Below are positions 6,540 through 13,877 of a DNA stretch of 42,732 bases, piece by piece. Source of the stretch: CAZTDP01 sp964612565 (GTDB taxonomy: Bacteria; Patescibacteriota; WWE3; UBA101185; UBA10185); NCBI GenBank assembly GCA_964612565.1, contig CAZTDP010000008.1, forward strand, positions 1 through 42,732, in the 5' to 3' direction. The position numbers were made by a program, and so were the translations under genes. Numbering within the stretch: position 1 is the stretch's first letter; each line of letters opens with the position of its first letter. The notes beneath the pieces were generated by a model. That model saw only the letters and a list, made by a program, of their open reading frames with translations. It was not told where the DNA came from and searched no databases.

Positions 6540-7638
6540 GCCAATCAAAAAGAATATTGCGCGAATTTTAATATTTTCGCTTTTCGTCGGCGCGGTTGCT
6601 TTTAGACTTCCGTTCTTTAATACTCCCGGGGGCGATTTAAACACTTACCGAAATGCCGCTACCGATCTTTTATCAGGCATTAATCCTTACATTTGGACAG
6701 TTAAATCTTATTCAGATGAGGTATCGGCGGGTCACCACGGGTTTGCATATCTTCCATTAATTTTATATCTAAACAGCCTAGCTTTTGTTTTAGAAATGAG
6801 CTTACAGGTTCCTTTTTATGTTGTAGCAAAGTTACCCAATTTAATTTTTGATCTTGCCGTTGGATTCTTTTTATTTAAGTATTTTTGGAATCGTGGAAAC
6901 GGTGAAAAGAAAAGTTTGTTTCCGGCCTTGTTAGTTACCGCTCTGTGGTTATTTAACCCCTATATCTTGCTCCGACATGACTATAACTACACCGATGCAA
7001 TCCCGGTACTTTTTACTCTCTTAGCTCTGTATTATTTGGATCTTGATGACGTTGCATCGGGTACTTTTTTAGCCCTTTCAATTGCTTCTAAACCATTCGC
7101 AATTATTTTGTTACCGATATTTTTGATTAAGTCCAAAAACCCAATAAAACTTTTTAGTTCTTCAGCGATTGTAGGTTTATTTTTAAGTCTGCCTTTTATG
7201 AGATCTATAAAAGATTTCACTACCTATCTTAACGGTGCAATATTTGTGCACACGGATAGGTATGTTCAGGGTCGCCCGTTTTTGTTTTTTATTAGCTACT
7301 ATCTAAAAGTTGAGCTGGTCCAAATTATCCCGCTTAAAATTTACGTTTGGTGTTCTACAATACTGCCCTTGCTTTTTTCAACCATAGTTTTGTTCTTTAA
7401 AAGAAATTTTGATAAGTATTCACTTGCACTTGGCTCGCTTTTAATCTTTTATGCTTTTACGCCGGTTTTAAATCGCACTCACATGCTCTGGGCTTTACCG
7501 CTTGTACCGTTGGCTTTTAGCAAATATTTAAACACAAAAAAAAGCTGGGTGTTTTACTTATCGCTGTTTCTTTATTGGGGATTTTATTATGCATATATGT
7601 CTATTTGGAAGGACGGATTTGATATATGGCATCCCTGA
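6532..7638 (+). CDS. GT-C fold membrane glycosyltransferase (GT87/mannosyltransferase-like)
   Basis: 368 aa with about 9-10 membrane segments. The first external loop contains GGDLNTYRNAATDLLSG (D35 as likely catalytic acid), followed by INPYIWTVKSYSDE. This arrangement is typical of GT-C enzymes of the DUF2029/GT87 and GPI-mannosyltransferase type. A second characteristic stretch is WLFNPYILLRHDYNYTDAIP, with an Arg/His/Asp-rich turn after a helix. It overlaps the upstream GT39 gene by 8 nt and the downstream one by 13 nt, so the three are almost certainly co-translated parts of one pathway. The donor is probably a lipid-linked sugar; neither sugar nor acceptor can be read from the sequence. 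Confidence 0.75.
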   Translation: MTEPIKKNIARILIFSLFVGAVAFRLPFFNTPGGDLNTYRNAATDLLSGINPYIWTVKSYSDEVSAGHHGFAYLPLILYLNSLAFVLEMSLQVPFYVVAKLPNLIFDLAVGFFLFKYFWNRGNGEKKSLFPALLVTALWLFNPYILLRHDYNYTDAIPVLFTLLALYYLDLDDVASGTFLALSIASKPFAIILLPIFLIKSKNPIKLFSSSAIVGLFLSLPFMRSIKDFTTYLNGAIFVHTDRYVQGRPFLFFISYYLKVELVQIIPLKIYVWCSTILPLLFSTIVLFFKRNFDKYSLALGSLLIFYAFTPVLNRTHMLWALPLVPLAFSKYLNTKKSWVFYLSLFLYWGFYYAYMSIWKDGFDIWHP

Positions 7639-9176
7639 GTCGTATTAAAATTTCGAAAGACGTTTTAATAATTGCATTTTTAATAATACTTTCGGTCCCT
7701 TTACGTTTTATAGATTTAGGCTACTCCGACTACATTCCGGACGAACGCAAGGCTCTAATTACTGTTTCCGAAAATTCAAATTTATGGCAATTTTTAATGT
7801 CTCAGCGAAAAGGTCCGGTGCAATTTTTAGTTTCTTATATTCCCTACCTTTTTACCCACAACTTTAGAAACGAACTGGCCGAAAGAATTCCGTTCGCGCT
7901 AATTTCGGTGGCGGTGGTTGTGTTGTTTTATTTATTGGTCAAAAAGATTACAAAAAATACTGTCGCGGCTTTTTCGGCTGCATGTTTATTAGCAGTTAAT
8001 GGTTTTATTGTTGGATTTGGGCGTATCGTGCAGTACCAAAACTTAAATCTGTTATTCAACTTTTTAGCTTTAATTTTTTACTCTGATCTGCTGTTTAAAG
8101 ACAAAGGTTTATTTAAAAGTTCTCTACTTGGTACTGCATTTTTTGCCCTTTCAATACTTTCACATTGGGATGCCATTTTTATTATTCCAATGATCGTGTA
8201 CTTTTTTGGTGTTTTTTTAATTAACAAAAAATTTACCGGTGAGTATAAAATTCGTCTGGTTATATACAATTTAATTTTAGGGTGTGTTTTGCTTTTGCCC
8301 TTCCTAGTTCCTTACACTTTAAACGTGTTTACTAATTCAGAAAATCAAGATTATTTTGCAAAACGAATTAGCTCCGGTTATTCAAATAACTCAATTTATC
8401 TACTTTGGATCAGGCTATACAATCCTTTTGTGTTTTTTGAATTAGTTGCCACAGCGGCAGCGATTGGTGCCTTCTTTTTTAAGAAATCTTTGCCGTTTTT
8501 GGCATGGGGCGGTATATCTTATCTTCTTTTTGACTTGTTTGTCAGAAAACCCGGAACTCACATTTATAACTTTATTGTTCCTGCAATAATTTTGGCGGGG
8601 TTGGGTGTAGCGCTACTCACAAGATACCTGCCTAAATTTTTAAAATGGCTGCCAACAACAGCACTTTTACTTGCGGTTTCATTTTTGTATTACCAAACGT
8701 ACCTGCTATTTGTAGACCACACCAAAGAATACCCTGTCGAACAAAAAACGTACTTTAGAGAGGCCATCTTTACCAAAAGTCCCAATTATATTGCCAAGTA
8801 TCTTCCGGCATTAAAAACATCAAAATACACAATTGACCAAAAAATACCAATGTTTGGATTTCCTCATTACAGATATTGGAATCAAATAAATAATTTTGTT
8901 AACACTAAAAATAAAGAAAATGGTGAAAAATATACCTACATTACAAACGAGGACAAAGACTTTACTGATTGGTATATGGACGTTCGTTACAACAATGCGA
9001 ACGGATTTTATATTATAGGTATTAAAAGACCTTTAAGTTTTGTGGGGGATTCATCCTACCCACAATATCCAAACAAGGAGATTGTTAAAACTTTTTATAA
9101 AGATTCAGAAAAGGTTGTAACAATTTATCGGGTACCTGCTCAGCTGGATATTGACAATAAAGTTAAACCAAATTAA
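7626..9176 (+). CDS. GT39-like glycosyltransferase, second paralog
   Basis: The 516-aa membrane protein is a clear paralog of the gene at 5040: same order of blocks YSDYIPDE (D39, E40), RKGPVQFL, GRIVQYQNLNLLF, LSHWD, RKPGTHIYNF and GIKRPLSFV. Catalytic acids are conserved. It differs mainly in the C-terminal soluble domain, which is longer and more charged (residues about 370-516). This suggests that the two copies act on different acceptors or at different steps. The start ATG overlaps the previous gene by 13 nt. The C-terminus is followed after 13 nt by a small secreted membrane-anchored protein. Confidence 0.82.
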   Translation: MASLSRIKISKDVLIIAFLIILSVPLRFIDLGYSDYIPDERKALITVSENSNLWQFLMSQRKGPVQFLVSYIPYLFTHNFRNELAERIPFALISVAVVVLFYLLVKKITKNTVAAFSAACLLAVNGFIVGFGRIVQYQNLNLLFNFLALIFYSDLLFKDKGLFKSSLLGTAFFALSILSHWDAIFIIPMIVYFFGVFLINKKFTGEYKIRLVIYNLILGCVLLLPFLVPYTLNVFTNSENQDYFAKRISSGYSNNSIYLLWIRLYNPFVFFELVATAAAIGAFFFKKSLPFLAWGGISYLLFDLFVRKPGTHIYNFIVPAIILAGLGVALLTRYLPKFLKWLPTTALLLAVSFLYYQTYLLFVDHTKEYPVEQKTYFREAIFTKSPNYIAKYLPALKTSKYTIDQKIPMFGFPHYRYWNQINNFVNTKNKENGEKYTYITNEDKDFTDWYMDVRYNNANGFYIIGIKRPLSFVGDSSYPQYPNKEIVKTFYKDSEKVVTIYRVPAQLDIDNKVKPN

Positions 9177-9189
9177 CCTAAATATACTG

Positions 9190-9735
9190 ATGAACTTTTT
9201 ATTCAAGAATCTAAAAACACTTTTCGTTTTACCATTGCTCGCAATATTCTCGATGTTTTCCGTATCCGCTGCCTCTTTAAGTTTGACAAAACTAGGAACA
9301 ATAGATACCGCGGGCTCAAATTATTCTGAGTGGTGGTATACAAACACATCCGCGCTGCTTACAGGTACAGCCGCAGTAGGACAAAAGGTAAATATCAAAG
9401 TAGACAGCACCGCCGCTTCGGTCGACCCCGCTTCGTCGGGTGCCTGGAGCTATCAATTAACCGGGGAATCAAAAGACTACAAAATCGAAATTTCTCAAGG
9501 ATCTGAAAAAATTTCCTTTGTTTTACACCTGGGTCAGCAACTCCCCCAAAATATTACTCAAGGCACAACAAATCAAACCAATCAGTCAACTACCCCTACT
9601 CCTGTAACCGGATTTAATCAAATAATTGCACTATCTTTAGGTTTGGGAATTATTTTGCTGGCTTCTTACTTTTACTTTTGGGGCGACACTCGAAAAAAAT
9701 CAGTTTTTGAAGCTAAGATGATTAAAGAGAATTAA
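9190..9735 (+). CDS. signal peptide - beta domain - membrane anchor protein
   Basis: 181 aa from the ATG at 9190 (an upstream in-frame TTG at 9151 lies inside the previous gene). Residues 1-28 are a signal peptide ending FSVSA-A. Residues about 30-115 form a small Ig/carboxypeptidase-regulatory-like beta domain: LLTGTAAVGQKVNIKVDS, then SSGAWSYQL, YKIEIS, and ending FVLHLGQQL. A Thr/Pro/Gln-rich linker follows, then a membrane helix (IIALSLGLGIILLASYFYF) and a basic tail. The protein made from 39067-39669 has the same architecture and the same markers (SGTA..G, GxW, FxxHIGQ), so the two are a family. The function is unknown; an external domain presented by a C-terminal anchor is inferred. The last 14 nt overlap the convergent HIT gene. 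Confidence 0.75.
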   Translation: MNFLFKNLKTLFVLPLLAIFSMFSVSAASLSLTKLGTIDTAGSNYSEWWYTNTSALLTGTAAVGQKVNIKVDSTAASVDPASSGAWSYQLTGESKDYKIEISQGSEKISFVLHLGQQLPQNITQGTTNQTNQSTTPTPVTGFNQIIALSLGLGIILLASYFYFWGDTRKKSVFEAKMIKEN

Positions 9736-10132
9736 TCTCATCTGCCAGCTCTTTTAATTCTTCCATTGTCGGTACCGGATCTAGCGGCTGTTTTAGTGTC
9801 TCAAACGTGCTTCTTTCCGTATAGTATGGAAACAATTTAAGGTGAAAATGCTGTACATCCAAACCTTCTGCTAGCGTCAAAACCCTTTCACACTTCAGTG
9901 CCTGTTTTAACTTTTGAGCTGTTTTTTGTGCCGCAACAACACTGTCTTTAAGCAGTTCTGTTTCATTTGAGTAAATTTCGGATGGAAGGTGCTTTTTAGA
10001 AGCCAACACAGTCATTCCTTTTGTAGATGGTTTTATATCTAAAAAAGCTATAAACTTGTCATCTTCGTAAACTTTAAAAGAAGGCGCGTTATTATTTGCA
10101 ATTTTACAAAAAATACAATTTTCTAATTCCAT
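9722..10132 (-). CDS. HIT family hydrolase with variant triad
   Basis: The 136-aa protein belongs to the histidine-triad superfamily of nucleotide phosphoramidases/hydrolases. The N-terminal CIFCKI (zinc-ribbon-like Cys pair of the Hint/HIT branch), YEDDKFIAFLDIKPSTKGMTVLASKKH and a final catalytic region VQHFHLKLFP are visible. Aligned with the family motif H-x-H-x-H-x-x-P, the first two His are kept (the second is the usual nucleophile), while the third is Lys. The start lies 3 nt after the stop of the methyltransferase gene, so the two are probably one transcript. Dinucleoside polyphosphate or aminoacyl-AMP-like substrates are possible; none can be assigned. Confidence 0.85.
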   Translation of the reverse strand: MELENCIFCKIANNNAPSFKVYEDDKFIAFLDIKPSTKGMTVLASKKHLPSEIYSNETELLKDSVVAAQKTAQKLKQALKCERVLTLAEGLDVQHFHLKLFPYYTERSTFETLKQPLDPVPTMEELKELADEINSL

Positions 10133-10135
10133 TAG

Positions 10136-10849
10136 TTAGAGTTTAGCAGTTTTGGCGGCACGCGTTAAATAGTAAGTATTAAAATTTTTATCCGATATTT
10201 TTTTGTCATTAAGGGTTTCGACACACTCAACGTCGCAATTTCTAAGCGTGCTGATAATGGTTTTAATTTCGTCATCGGCATCTTTGTGGCAGTACCTTAA
10301 GGCATCGTTATTGTTTCCCCACCCAAGCATAAAATCACCTTGTTCTAAAAATCTTAAACTCTCAGGGGTTGGGAGGGATTTTGCTTCATCAAAATTCCAA
10401 ATTGAAAAAATAAAATAACCATTTGGTTTTAAAAGAGCTGCAAATTTTTTGACCAGTTTTATTCTTAGTTCGAGGGTTGGGATGTGGTGAAAAATTCCAA
10501 AAGCTGTTACAAGGTCGAAATTTCCGAGAGAACTTAAATTGTCTGCCACAAAATCTAAATTTAAAAAATTTGCTGTCTTAAATTTTGTGCGCGCTATTTT
10601 TAATAATTCATCTGAAGTATCGATTCCTGTGTACAATATGTTTTTGTGCTTATTCGAAATAAATTCGTAAAAACGGCCATTTCCACAACCCAGGTCTAAA
10701 ACTTTTGCGCCTGAAGGTAAAGAAATTTTTTCCACTACCCTACCCCATCCTTCCCACGGGCCGTTTCGGGTTTGAGAAAATTCATCAGCGACTTTTTTGT
10801 AAAATTCGCGGTTGAGCCTTAAAATCATGTTTACTTGGTCGTTAGTCAT
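10136..10849 (-). CDS. Trm9/ALKBH8-like SAM-dependent methyltransferase
   Basis: 237 aa from the ATG at 10849; a TTG at 10858 is also possible. It is a class I methyltransferase with motif I VLDLGCGNGRFY (residues about 50-61), motif II GIDTSDELLKIAR, and a post-motif region FHHIPTLELRIKLVKKFAALLKPNG..FIFSIWNF. The IHH.(s/p)T..ERR...L.E..R.L.PGG..LI.vW layout and the later GDFMLGW...RYCHKD..DEI stretch resemble Trm9/ALKBH8, the enzymes that methylate the carboxymethyl group on wobble uridine of tRNA. The resemblance is judged by eye. The neighbour on the opposite strand is Elp3, which makes that carboxymethyl group in eukaryotes, and this strengthens the assignment. It is co-transcribed with the HIT gene. 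Confidence 0.7.
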   Translation of the reverse strand: MTNDQVNMILRLNREFYKKVADEFSQTRNGPWEGWGRVVEKISLPSGAKVLDLGCGNGRFYEFISNKHKNILYTGIDTSDELLKIARTKFKTANFLNLDFVADNLSSLGNFDLVTAFGIFHHIPTLELRIKLVKKFAALLKPNGYFIFSIWNFDEAKSLPTPESLRFLEQGDFMLGWGNNNDALRYCHKDADDEIKTIISTLRNCDVECVETLNDKKISDKNFNTYYLTRAAKTAKL

Positions 10850-10871
10850 AATATGCAAATCTCTAAATATA
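10820..10871. promoter_or_regulatory. interlocked divergent promoter region of the methyltransferase and Elp3 genes
   Basis: The two start codons (10849 minus, 10853 plus) are 3 nt apart, so each promoter must lie in the other gene. On the plus strand TAAAAT occurs at 10820-10825. On the minus strand TATATT, directly preceded by TG, is at 10871-10866, giving a leader of about 9 nt to the ATG. Neither gene has an SD. Confidence 0.35.
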
Positions 10872-12568
10872 CAAAGTACATAGACATAATAAAAGAAATC
10901 GCCGATAACACAACAATAACAGATAGAAAGCTGTTAAAGATTTTGTTTAAAAACTCAAAGGGCAACAGTTCTACGGCATCAAAAAGTGTTGTTTTAGAAG
11001 AGTACAAAAAGCTTAAAAGGTCGGGCAAGCTAGTTTTAACCAAAATTCAGGAGCAAAATTTTTTAAACAACATAAAACGCAAAGAGGTAAGAACCGTATC
11101 CGGCGTCACGCCTGTAACAGTTTTAACTAAACCTTTTGCCTGCCCCGGCCAGTGCATTTTTTGTCCAAATGATGTAAAGATGCCCAAAAGTTATTTATCG
11201 TCCGAGCCGGGCGCTCAAAGAGCCTACGACAATAAGTTTGATCCTTACTACCAAACTTTTAATCGACTCGTTGCGTTTAATAAAATCGGCCACCCAACAG
11301 GAAAGGTCGAAATTATTGTTTTAGGAGGAACTTGGAATTCGTATCCAAAAGAATATCAAAGATGGTTTGTAAAAAGGTGTTTCGAGGCTTTAAATGATTT
11401 TGATCCTAGTTTAAATCCGGACGCATTAAAACCTTTAGTAGACATGCCGTTTGACGAAGCAAAGATAATTGATGCCAGCGGGAGTTACAACAAAATTGTT
11501 GGCCTGGCTTTAGATAAGATTGTAGCTCAAAAAGAAACATGCACCTGGGATGGGCTGGAAGAGGTACACGAGAAAAATGTTAATGCCCTATCTCGCTGTA
11601 CCGGTTTGGTAATAGAAACCAGACCTGATGAAATTAATGAGGAAACAGTTGTTGAGCTTCGCCGGCTCGGGGCGACAAAAGTTCAGCTGGGCGTTCAAAG
11701 TTTAAACGACAACGTTTTAAAAATGAATAAGCGCGGGCACGATTCGGCTCAAACGGCTTTGGCTTTTAAGTTACTAAGAGACGCCGGCTTTAAAATTCAG
11801 ATTCATTGGATGCCCAATCTTTACGGCGCCACACCGGAGGCGGATATCAAAGATTTTGACACACTTTTTGACGATTGGCGTTTCATACCCGATGAGCTTA
11901 AGGTTTATCCTTGTTCCTTAATCGAAGGCACCGAGTTAATGAGTTACTACAACAGCGGCTCGTGGAAACCATATACCCGGGAAGAGTTACTAAAAGTTTT
12001 AAAAAACATTTTAGCTAAAGTCCCTCGTTTTAGCCGAGTAACACGAATGATCCGCGACATCTCAAGTGACGATATTTTTGCCGGTAATAAAACAACAAAC
12101 TTTAGACAGATTGTAGAAAAACAACTCGCGGAAGAAAATATAAAAATAAATGAAATTCGATCTCGGGAAATTAAGGATAATAAAGTAAATAGATCTGATC
12201 TCGAATTACGAAAAACTTTTTACGAAACTGCCACAACAAAAGAATGCTTTTTAGAATACACCACACCAAAAGATTTAATTGCCGGTTTTTTGAGGTTATC
12301 GTTTCCAAAACAGCCAAGATTTATCGACGAGGTAAAAGACTCGGCAATGATCCGCGAAATTCATATTTACGGCGAAAGCATCGAAGTTGGAGAAAAATCA
12401 GTTGGCGAGGCTCAACATTTGGGTTTAGGAAAAGCGCTAATTAAGGAGGCGGCTAAGATGGCCAGGGAAGCCGGATTCAAGGATTTGGCTGTTATTTCGG
12501 CTGTTGGAACGAGGGGTTACTATGCTAAAAATGGTTTTATAGAAGGTACACTGTTTCAGCACATGTGA
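10853..12568 (+). CDS. elp3: Elp3-like radical SAM / GNAT tRNA uridine-modifying enzyme
   Basis: 571 aa from the ATG; an in-frame TTG at 10835 would add six residues. The full Elp3 layout is present: an N-terminal helical tRNA-binding region (residues 1-85), then RTVSGVTPVTVLTKP and the radical-SAM cluster motif CPGQCIFC (C97, C101, C104), followed by EPGAQRA, VLGGTWNSYP, ETRPDE, LGVQS, RGH and KVYPCSLIEGT. The C-terminal GNAT domain starts near residue 440, with the acetyl-CoA loop EAQHLGLGKAL (about 519-529) and YYAKNGF. Elp3 uses acetyl-CoA and SAM to place a carboxymethyl group on C5 of U34 in tRNA; stand-alone bacterial Elp3 proteins are known (e.g. Dehalococcoides). Here it is divergent from a Trm9-like methyltransferase, suggesting that the group is then methylated. 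Confidence 0.92.
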   Translation: MQISKYTKYIDIIKEIADNTTITDRKLLKILFKNSKGNSSTASKSVVLEEYKKLKRSGKLVLTKIQEQNFLNNIKRKEVRTVSGVTPVTVLTKPFACPGQCIFCPNDVKMPKSYLSSEPGAQRAYDNKFDPYYQTFNRLVAFNKIGHPTGKVEIIVLGGTWNSYPKEYQRWFVKRCFEALNDFDPSLNPDALKPLVDMPFDEAKIIDASGSYNKIVGLALDKIVAQKETCTWDGLEEVHEKNVNALSRCTGLVIETRPDEINEETVVELRRLGATKVQLGVQSLNDNVLKMNKRGHDSAQTALAFKLLRDAGFKIQIHWMPNLYGATPEADIKDFDTLFDDWRFIPDELKVYPCSLIEGTELMSYYNSGSWKPYTREELLKVLKNILAKVPRFSRVTRMIRDISSDDIFAGNKTTNFRQIVEKQLAEENIKINEIRSREIKDNKVNRSDLELRKTFYETATTKECFLEYTTPKDLIAGFLRLSFPKQPRFIDEVKDSAMIREIHIYGESIEVGEKSVGEAQHLGLGKALIKEAAKMAREAGFKDLAVISAVGTRGYYAKNGFIEGTLFQHM

Positions 12569-12602
12569 TAATACTCAAATCATCACTTGAGCGATTGTTT
12601 AA

Positions 12603-12631
12603 TTGACTTATAGTGATATAGTTGGTACGAT
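12603..12631 (+). promoter_or_regulatory. promoter of the orphan small gene
   Basis: -35 TTGACT (12603-12608), exactly 17 bp, extended -10 TGGTACGAT with the hexamer at 12626-12631. It predicts a start near 12638 and a 37-nt leader that includes the SD AGAGGAG (12661-12667). Confidence 0.6.
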
Positions 12632-12674
12632 CAGGGTCTAGATTGTCAAATCTTCTGTTGAGAGGAGTAGGAAA

Positions 12675-12917
12675 ATGGATGGAAATAGTTTTAAAGCCTT
12701 GAGGATTGGGAATACGTTAAAGTATACTGCCGGGTATGAGAGCAATCACATCGAGGCAGCTGTTAGGGTTGACGGCAAGCCTGGCCTGACAGGGGTGTAT
12801 GTTCGGATTCTGGAGATCTTTGAACAGGGAGAAGAAAGCCTTTGTGTTGAAGGCGATAGAATTTTAGCCGGAGTCGCCGAACTTAATCCTCTTTCCTCAC
12901 GTGAGCTAGAGCTGTAA
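12675..12917 (+). CDS. orphan 80-aa protein
   Basis: The 80-aa soluble, acidic protein has no signal peptide, membrane segment or recognised motif. The alternation of short hydrophobic strands (TLKYTAGYESN, HIEAAVRVDG, GVYVRILEIF, SLCVEGDRILAGVAEL) suggests a small beta domain. Unlike most genes here it has a consensus promoter, a leader with a strong SD (AGAGGAG, 7 nt from the ATG) and its own terminator. It also uses GAG, GGG, AGG and CTG codons more freely than its neighbours. It stands alone between Elp3 and an assembly gap. A transferred gene or a strongly expressed lineage-specific gene are both possible. Confidence 0.65.
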   Translation: MDGNSFKALRIGNTLKYTAGYESNHIEAAVRVDGKPGLTGVYVRILEIFEQGEESLCVEGDRILAGVAELNPLSSRELEL

Positions 12918-12939
12918 TAGTAGCTGCTTTGCGATTGAG

Positions 12940-12977
12940 CCGCTTGAATTTAATATATTTCAGGCGGTTTTATTTTT
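12940..12977 (+). terminator. Rho-independent terminator
   Basis: CCGCTTGAA (12940-12948) pairs with TTCAGGCGG (12959-12967), with one G-T pair and an AT-rich 10-nt loop, followed by TTTTATTTTT. It ends the orphan small gene. Confidence 0.75.
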
Positions 12978-13025
12978 CGGCCTTGAGAAAAACCTATTTT
13001 TCGGCCTTGAGAAAAACCTATTTTT
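12971..13025. repeat. 24-bp tandem repeat running into an assembly gap
   Basis: Two full copies of tatttttcggccttgagaaaaacc (12971-12994 and 12995-13018), then tattttt up to the gap. The sequence after the gap (13126-13144) continues with the last 19 nt of the same pattern. Each unit contains GAAAAAccTATTTTTC-type inverted repeats able to form small hairpins on either strand. The copy number inside the gap is unknown. Confidence 0.85.
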
Positions 13026-13125
13026 NNNNNNNNNNNNNNNNNNNNNNNNNNNNNNNNNNNNNNNNNNNNNNNNNNNNNNNNNNNNNNNNNNNNNNNNNNN
13101 NNNNNNNNNNNNNNNNNNNNNNNNN
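13026..13125. other. assembly gap (100 N)
   Basis: Exactly 100 N, a placeholder length. The 19 nt before it (13007-13025) and after it (13126-13144) are identical, so the contigs may simply overlap, or the gap may hide more copies of the 24-bp repeat. Confidence 0.95.
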
Positions 13126-13129
13126 TTGA

Positions 13130-13145
13130 GAAAAACCTATTTTTC
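13130..13145 (-). terminator. hairpin containing the stop codon of the cyclophilin gene
   Basis: On the minus strand GAAAAA-TAGG-TTTTTC: a 6-bp stem whose loop contains the TAG stop (13139-13137). The same hairpin recurs in the neighbouring 24-bp repeats. It is weak thermodynamically, and a terminator role is only inferred. Confidence 0.35.
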
Positions 13146-13820
13146 TTCTATTTTGATCGCCTTAATCTTAACCGCATCCACCGGAGACGACATTTCTCCC
13201 ATTGAGTTCATTTTAACCTCGCTACCTGCTATTTTATCAACCGTTTCCATACCAGTTACAACTTTTCCAAAAATCACGTAATTTTTTGGCAATGCATTAT
13301 CCTCGTGCATGATAAAAAATTGACTGCCGTTTGTATTGGGGCCTGCGTTTGCCATAGCAACCGTGCCTCTGGTGTATTCTCCGTCAAACGGCTCGTCATC
13401 AAACTTATAACCTGGTCCGCCGGTCCCTGTTCCGGTAGGATCTCCGCCTTGGATCATAAAACCTTTAATTACTCGATGAAATATTGTGTCGTCGTAAAAA
13501 CCCTTATTTGCCAATGTTACAAAATTATTTACAGTAATCGGTGTTTTACTTGTGTTTAATTCAATTACAAAGTCACCTGCGGTTGTAGAAACACTGGCTG
13601 TATACGTTTTTGTTTTATCTATCGTCATTTCTTGCATACTGTTTTTCTCCATAGAACTTTTAGAATTTGATACTCCTTTAACTGTTTGATCTTTTGTTAA
13701 TTCTTGAGCAGGACTGTTCGTTTTCTTACTTGTTTCAATTGGTTTTGGCGCAAAAATTATAAGTCCTGCAACAATTAACAACGGAAATATAAGTATAAAT
13801 GTTCCAAGCCATTTTTTCAT
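13137..13820 (-). CDS. membrane-anchored or secreted cyclophilin-type peptidyl-prolyl isomerase
   Basis: 227 aa from the ATG at 13820 (a longer frame to 13847 is rejected because the promoter lies between). Residues 1-24 are a signal anchor (MKKWLGTFILIFPLLIVAGLIIF). A Ser/Thr/Lys-rich linker is followed by the cyclophilin domain from about residue 75: VNNFVTLANKGFYDDTIFHRV with the catalytic Arg, then GFMIQGGDPTGTGTGGPGYKF, GTVAMANAGPNTNGSQFFI and LPKNYVIFGKVVTGMETVDKI. Such proteins catalyse proline isomerisation in exported proteins, which fits a window full of large secreted proteins. A TATAAT box ends 6 nt before the ATG. The stop codon lies within a small hairpin. Confidence 0.9.
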   Translation of the reverse strand: MKKWLGTFILIFPLLIVAGLIIFAPKPIETSKKTNSPAQELTKDQTVKGVSNSKSSMEKNSMQEMTIDKTKTYTASVSTTAGDFVIELNTSKTPITVNNFVTLANKGFYDDTIFHRVIKGFMIQGGDPTGTGTGGPGYKFDDEPFDGEYTRGTVAMANAGPNTNGSQFFIMHEDNALPKNYVIFGKVVTGMETVDKIAGSEVKMNSMGEMSSPVDAVKIKAIKIEEK

Positions 13821-13826
13821 TAAGCA

Positions 13827-13832
13827 ATTATA
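13827..13832 (-). promoter_or_regulatory. -10 box of the cyclophilin gene, leaderless type
   Basis: Minus strand TATAAT (13832-13827) directly preceded by TG and followed by TGCTTA and the ATG at 13820. Confidence 0.55.
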
Positions 13833-13862
13833 CACTGGCGATAGCATTCAAAGTACAAAATC

Positions 13863-13871
13863 TGATAAACT
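13863..13871 (+). promoter_or_regulatory. extended -10 of the GT-B gene, leaderless type
   Basis: TGATAAACT, then AAATAC, then the GTG start at 13878. The gap between -10 and start codon is 6 nt. Confidence 0.5.
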
Positions 13872-13877
13872 AAATAC

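Noticed and set aside
12574..12591. Terminator CTCAA...TTGAG after Elp3
   Set aside because: Only a 5-bp AT-containing stem with an 8-nt loop and no proper T-run; too weak to call.
13026..13125. Treating the three N stretches as real 100-bp segments
   Set aside because: All are exactly 100 N, the placeholder length; two have identical flanks that indicate overlap rather than missing DNA.
12971..13144. CRISPR-like array
   Set aside because: The 24-bp units are directly adjacent with no spacers, and no cas genes are present.
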